From positions 11,950 to 20,601 of the forward strand of contig DJHK01000008.1 of the NCBI GenBank assembly GCA_002433065.1: a stretch of DNA of 8,652 nucleotides, read 5' to 3'. The notes beneath the pieces were generated by a model. The model was not told where the DNA came from. It did no database searches and saw only the letters and a program-made list of their open reading frames with translations. Source of the stretch: Chloroflexi bacterium UBA6622 (GTDB lineage: Bacteria; Chloroflexota; UBA11872). The translations under genes were made by a program, and so were the position numbers. How positions within the stretch are numbered: the first letter of the stretch is position 1; each line of letters starts with the position of its first letter. Positions 6,345 through 8,652 of this stretch are shown here, piece by piece.

Positions 6345-6824
6345 ATGTCTGAATCAGACCCGGCATCCGACGCTTTAGGTGCGGTGGTGTATGGCCTGGC
6401 CGTCGTAGGATCGGTCTCGGCTGATGGAGAACCGAACGGTATGACGGCCAACTGGATGAGCCAAGTCTCATTCGACCCCAGACTCTTCGCTGTAGCAATT
6501 CAGGATGACGCTCACACACGATCCAATATCGACGCGACGGGAGTCTTCACTATTTCCGTGCTGCCCGAAGGCTCCAAAGACCTCTCGCTCAAGTTCACAG
6601 CAAAATCAACGAGTGGGGAAGGCCGACTGGAAGGAGAACCGGTAACGACCCATGCAACCGGTGCGCCGGTGCTAGAGGCTGCGACCGCATGGATTGAATG
6701 CCGGGTCGTTAGCCAGAGTCATCCAGGCGACCACGTCGTTTACGTCGGCGAGGTCATAGGTGGAGACATCGGAAACGGCACGTCGACCACGCTGCGTGAC
6801 ACCGGAATGAGCTACTCCGGATAG
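6345..6824 (+). CDS. Flavin reductase-like, FMN-binding domain protein
   Basis: 159-residue protein of the flavin reductase-like split-barrel family (PF01613-like), which binds FMN and often reduces free flavin with NAD(P)H for a partner monooxygenase. Typical blocks are YGLAVVGS (16-23), NGMTANWMSQVSFDP (31-45), the AVAIQDDAHTRSNI segment, GVFTISVLPE, SLKFT, and the C-terminal DHVVYVGEV then TLRDTGMSYSG, the usual end of these proteins. The ATG at 6345 is preceded by AGAGG at 6 nt; an in-frame TTG two codons earlier is less likely. The protein is soluble, with no signal peptide. It follows Gfo/Idh paralog 2 on the same strand, but the 87-bp gap with an inverted repeat suggests its own promoter. 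The partner enzyme is not visible in the window. Confidence 0.9.
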   Translation: MSESDPASDALGAVVYGLAVVGSVSADGEPNGMTANWMSQVSFDPRLFAVAIQDDAHTRSNIDATGVFTISVLPEGSKDLSLKFTAKSTSGEGRLEGEPVTTHATGAPVLEAATAWIECRVVSQSHPGDHVVYVGEVIGGDIGNGTSTTLRDTGMSYSG

Positions 6825-6896
6825 CCTTTGGCATTAGGTACACTCGGAGAAACTCTCGTCGCGCAAGCGATTCGTGCTGCTACACAGGCCTTCTAA
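6825..6896 (+). other. Short spacer, in-frame open after the flavin-reductase stop
   Basis: The 72 bp between two + strand genes stay open in the flavin-reductase frame after its TAG (6822-6824), for 23 codons to a TAA that abuts the next ATG. The conceptual tail (GTLGETLVAQAIRAATQAF) looks peptide-like, but the family normally ends at the TAG, so I treat it as non-coding spacer. No hairpin or clear promoter is seen. Confidence 0.3.
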
Positions 6897-7079
6897 ATGA
6901 CTACAGAGACACACTCACGTCGATTAATACCCGCGCGCATTCTCACCGCGATCGCCATTGCCTTCATGCTAGCTCTCGGCATCACACAGGCCGCATGTGG
7001 GGGGGAGACCGAACTTAAGCGCGACACATCCATGATTAACCCGAATCGCTGTGGCGGGTCTGGTGGTGGTCCGTGCTAA
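6897..7079 (+). CDS. Small secreted or lipoprotein-like Cys/Gly-ended peptide (60 aa)
   Basis: No family is recognised. The 60-residue product has a basic n-region (R8, R9, R14), a hydrophobic stretch I15-T30, and Q31-A-A-C34 followed by GGE. That is a lipobox-like cleavage site, although Gln at -3 is non-canonical. The remaining 26 residues are hydrophilic and end INPNR-C52-GGSGGGP-C60, with cysteine as the very last residue. The product is probably exported and either lipid-anchored or released. The start ATG directly follows a TAA and has only a weak AGG 8 nt upstream. A second tiny gene begins 6 nt after the stop, so the two are probably co-translated. A secreted signal or a modified-peptide precursor is possible, but no modification enzyme lies nearby. 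Confidence 0.6.
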   Translation: MTTETHSRRLIPARILTAIAIAFMLALGITQAACGGETELKRDTSMINPNRCGGSGGGPC

Positions 7080-7085
7080 GAAATC

Positions 7086-7265
7086 ATGCTTGAAGCTTTC
7101 TTTTTCGCAGTCGGTGAGATTGTCTACGGATTAACCATCGGCATCGCACGGAACATATCGTGGCCCCTCAAGTGGTGGATCAAACCGCGAAAGAAAGCGG
7201 GAAACATCCAAGTAAGTACATCGACCCGAACCGAAACCAGCCTATCGAGTCAGTCAAAGCAGTAA
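7086..7265 (+). CDS. Small membrane protein (59 aa), unknown function
   Basis: An ATG at 7086 opens a 59-codon frame ending in TAA at 7263-7265, 6 nt after the preceding small gene. The product has one hydrophobic segment (about residues 4-21, FFFAVGEIVYGLTIGI) and an aromatic/basic border, W-P-L-K-W-W-I-K-P-R-K-K (26-37). A Ser/Thr-rich hydrophilic tail (43-59) follows. This layout fits a single-pass inner-membrane peptide with a cytoplasmic basic tail. The ribosome-binding site is weak (AAG), so coupling with the upstream gene is likely. No homologous family is recognised. A chance ORF cannot be excluded, but hydrophobic then basic order and tight spacing favour a gene. Confidence 0.5.
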   Translation: MLEAFFFAVGEIVYGLTIGIARNISWPLKWWIKPRKKAGNIQVSTSTRTETSLSSQSKQ

Positions 7266-7295
7266 GGACGGGCCCTGGTTAGCAATCGGCGTCCT
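7265..7295. terminator. Weak inverted repeat between convergent genes
   Basis: AGGACG (7265-7270) and CGTCCT (7290-7295) form a 6-bp stem around a 19-nt loop, spanning the stops of the 59-residue gene and the convergent DUF2269-like gene. An alternative pairing adds GCC/GGC inside. It may act as a bidirectional terminator, but there is no T-run on either side. Confidence 0.3.
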
Positions 7296-7776
7296 ACGCG
7301 CCTGAAAAAGCGCTAACCCCGACCCACCACACTGGTCGAATCACCATCACGGCCAGTGAAAACAGTACAAGTGCCGCCAGGATTAACCAGCCCGTGATCC
7401 ACCGCGTCCATCCATCCTGCCAATGGCGACCTGGCCGAAAGTGCGCCTCAGCCGGCAACATCACTCCCACCCACACCAGAGTCGCCAAGATCATTGCAAT
7501 CGTACTGGTCAAAATAAACGCTGGACTCAGACGATATGAGTTCGTGAGAGCCATACCTAACCCGCTGGCACCCATCAGCACTAACGAAGGAGCAGCAAGC
7601 CAGCGATTCAGTGCAGCAAGAACGGGCTGAGTAGGAAATCCATCGCTCCACTCCCAATCGGAAGCCATCCGACGCCCCTGGATCACGGTCACCAGCGCAG
7701 CGGCAAACGCCCCCAAGGCTGTCATACCCGTGACCTCATGTATGAGCTTAAGAGTGTTCCAGAGTTCGAGCGTCAC
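7294..7776 (-). CDS. Four-helix integral membrane protein, DUF2269-like
   Basis: 160-residue polytopic membrane protein with four hydrophobic segments at about 11-33, 60-77, 85-107 and 127-146. His13 lies near the start of the first helix (KLIHEVTG), and a Trp/Arg/His-rich loop joins helices 3 and 4 (EAHFRPGRHW, 110-119). Size, helix count and an early helix His fit the DUF2269-type small membrane proteins of unknown function; this is recognition by pattern, not by search. The start is a GTG at 7776 with GGGG 7 nt upstream. It follows the DUF4352-like lipoprotein gene by 35 nt on the same strand, so the two are likely co-transcribed, perhaps for an envelope function. Confidence 0.72.
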   Translation of the reverse strand: MTLELWNTLKLIHEVTGMTALGAFAAALVTVIQGRRMASDWEWSDGFPTQPVLAALNRWLAAPSLVLMGASGLGMALTNSYRLSPAFILTSTIAMILATLVWVGVMLPAEAHFRPGRHWQDGWTRWITGWLILAALVLFSLAVMVIRPVWWVGVSAFSGA

Positions 7777-7811
7777 GAGCTAGCCCCGACCAGAACACAA
7801 CCAGTGCATCG

Positions 7812-8381
7812 CTACCAGGCCTGTCCTTCGCCATCCTGGGTCAAACGGTCCAGAACCTTCCCCGGATAGATGGCATATCGAATTTCAAGGCCTGACGTGG
7901 GTCGGTAACTCAACGTCGCAGAGCGCGTACCCTTAGGAACTTCCCAGGACCGCCAACCCGGCTCACTACTCTTACCAGGGTCAGGACCTGCCACAGGTAA
8001 GAGCGTGGCAATTGGCCCGGAATACATCCCTTTGACCTCGGTACCATCTGAAAGTTCCAGAACTAGTGCGTCCAGACCCTGATTAAGCACCGCAGATCCC
8101 GTGTTGTCCACGTTGATCTTTATCGCAATGAAAAAATTTGCATCGTCCGCAAACACTCCACTGCCAAAGGACTCGGTCGCTGCCACACGGAGCACAGTAA
8201 TGGATACCCCATCGCGCTCAACAGTTTCACCAAGCTGACCATCAATTGGGCCGGGGGGATCCGGTGGGGGACCTTCTGGTACCGCCGCCTCCGATTCACC
8301 GCAGGCAAAGAGCAAAGTGCCCAAAACCACAGTAAGCATGACAGTACATAACTTGTGTCGGACCATCAGACTTCGAAACAT
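7812..8381 (-). CDS. DUF4352-like lipoprotein
   Basis: 189-residue predicted lipoprotein. The n-region contains R3, R8 and K10, the h-region is about 11-26, and the lipobox is L24-F-A-C27 followed by GES. A Pro-rich linker (PEGPPPDPPGP) leads into a beta-rich domain: LGETVERDGVSITVLRV, then FFIAIKINVDNTGSAVLNQG, LVLELSDGTEVKGMY, and a late WEVPKGTRSATLSYRP. That order (GET-dGV-tVl, v-v-v-NtG, l-DG, vP-G) is typical of the extracellular DUF4352/telokin-like immunoglobulin fold. I chose the ATG at 8381, with AGGA just upstream. The same frame extends to 8537, but that would bury the signal peptide 52 residues in. Its biochemical role is unknown. Confidence 0.82.
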   Translation of the reverse strand: MFRSLMVRHKLCTVMLTVVLGTLLFACGESEAAVPEGPPPDPPGPIDGQLGETVERDGVSITVLRVAATESFGSGVFADDANFFIAIKINVDNTGSAVLNQGLDALVLELSDGTEVKGMYSGPIATLLPVAGPDPGKSSEPGWRSWEVPKGTRSATLSYRPTSGLEIRYAIYPGKVLDRLTQDGEGQAW

Positions 8382-8448
8382 ATATCCTGCCACCCGCTGT
8401 CCACATCGGTTAACCGTCGAGTTCCAGTGTACCGTTGAGGAAGCTCCT
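8382..8448. promoter_or_regulatory. Divergent intergenic region with palindrome and direct repeat
   Basis: This 67-bp gap separates the lipoprotein gene and the rightmost + strand gene. It holds a perfect 10-bp palindrome CGGTTAACCG (8407-8416). A direct repeat, ACCGTCGAG (8413-8421) and ACCGTTGAG (8431-8439), is spaced 18 bp apart with one mismatch. Shared operator sites are plausible; no convincing sigma-70 core promoter is visible. Confidence 0.35.
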
Positions 8449-8652
8449 ATGGTCCCGGATAACCAACAAGGGCCTCTAGGCAGTAGCCTGCGACCAAGGG
8501 GGGAGACGCCCGTAAACACGCCGTCCCCGACCAGCACCCTGGTCGGCCCTACTCTGCAACATCACGCTATCCAGAATGTTGACCTTGAGCTTCCGCCAAC
8601 GCATCATGTCGGTATTACAGCGACTCGTCCCAGTGGCGTGGTCCAGGCTGCA
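8449..8652 (+). CDS. N-terminal part of an unrecognised protein, 3' end outside the window
   Basis: An ATG at 8449 has a strong GAGGAAG ribosome-binding site about 6 nt upstream and opens 68 codons without a stop up to the window end. The visible part is rich in Pro, Thr and Gly (ETPVNTPSPTSTLVGP), then shifts to LQHHAIQNVDLELPPTHHVG. It shows no signal peptide, membrane helix or motif I recognise. It diverges from the lipoprotein gene. The low-complexity start could be a disordered leader before a folded domain that lies beyond the window. Only the ribosome-binding site and the open frame support it. Confidence 0.5.
   Translation, partial: MVPDNQQGPLGSSLRPRGETPVNTPSPTSTLVGPTLQHHAIQNVDLELPPTHHVGITATRPSGVVQAA

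Noticed and set aside
6825..6893. Amber read-through (for example pyrrolysine) extending the flavin reductase by 23 residues
   Set aside because: The family normally ends at the TAG, and 23 open codons are not improbable by chance.
6259..8428. 12-mer TCGAGTTCCAGT occurring at 6259-6270 and 8417-8428, both in intergenic gaps
   Set aside because: One or two repeated 12-mers are expected by chance in a sequence of this length; noted only for its intergenic position.
8382..8537. Long upstream extension of the DUF4352-like lipoprotein
   Set aside because: It would place 52 residues before the signal peptide and overlap the divergent gene; the ATG at 8381 has its own ribosome-binding site.

Overview
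The window reads as a fragment of a chromosome or metagenomic contig from an environmental bacterium with moderate-to-high GC content. It is gene-dense, with tight operons and coupled starts. Its enzymes (amidohydrolase-2, SDR, two Gfo/Idh/MocA oxidoreductases, CocE-type hydrolase, flavin reductase) are of the kind common in heterotrophic Chloroflexota, Actinomycetota and related free-living bacteria. No marker gene fixes the taxonomy. There are no rRNA, tRNA, CRISPR or IS elements that I can see.

Left part (2-1557, + strand): the 3' part of an amidohydrolase-2/lactonase-like gene overlaps an SDR dehydrogenase gene by 4 bp (ATGA). A dehydrogenase plus a lactonase suggests oxidation of a sugar or similar alcohol. 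This unit converges, with an 8-bp gap, on a minus-strand operon.

Centre (1566-5132, - strand): read in its own direction, this operon encodes (i) a membrane-anchored peroxiredoxin-like protein, (ii) a Gfo/Idh/MocA oxidoreductase and (iii) a CocE/NonD serine hydrolase. The peroxiredoxin is the main discovery. Its reading frame is interrupted by one in-frame TGA (4806-4808) exactly where the family has its peroxidatic cysteine (FYRxxW-C-x-x-C becomes FYRAFW-U-M-S-C). Frame and homology continue with no gap on the other side. Downstream of the TGA is a hairpin with a 6-bp stem and a 5-nt loop starting GG, as expected for a bacterial SECIS. I therefore annotate one 218-residue selenoprotein, not two ORFs of 108 and 109 residues.

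A second Gfo/Idh/MocA gene (5229-6257, +) diverges from this operon. It is a paralog of the first: both have the same unusual insertion after the Rossmann glycine motif and the same H-S-R-R-W and R-N-G-x-H-x-x-D-T signatures. It is followed by a flavin-reductase-like FMN-binding protein (6345-6824), which has an inverted repeat upstream. Next come two very small genes: a 60-residue secreted or lipoprotein-like peptide ending in a Cys-Gly-rich motif, and a 59-residue membrane peptide.

Right part (7294-8381, - strand): a DUF4352-like lipoprotein is followed by a four-helix membrane protein (DUF2269-like). A further + strand gene with a good Shine-Dalgarno sequence starts at 8449 and runs off the end of the window; I do not recognise its product.
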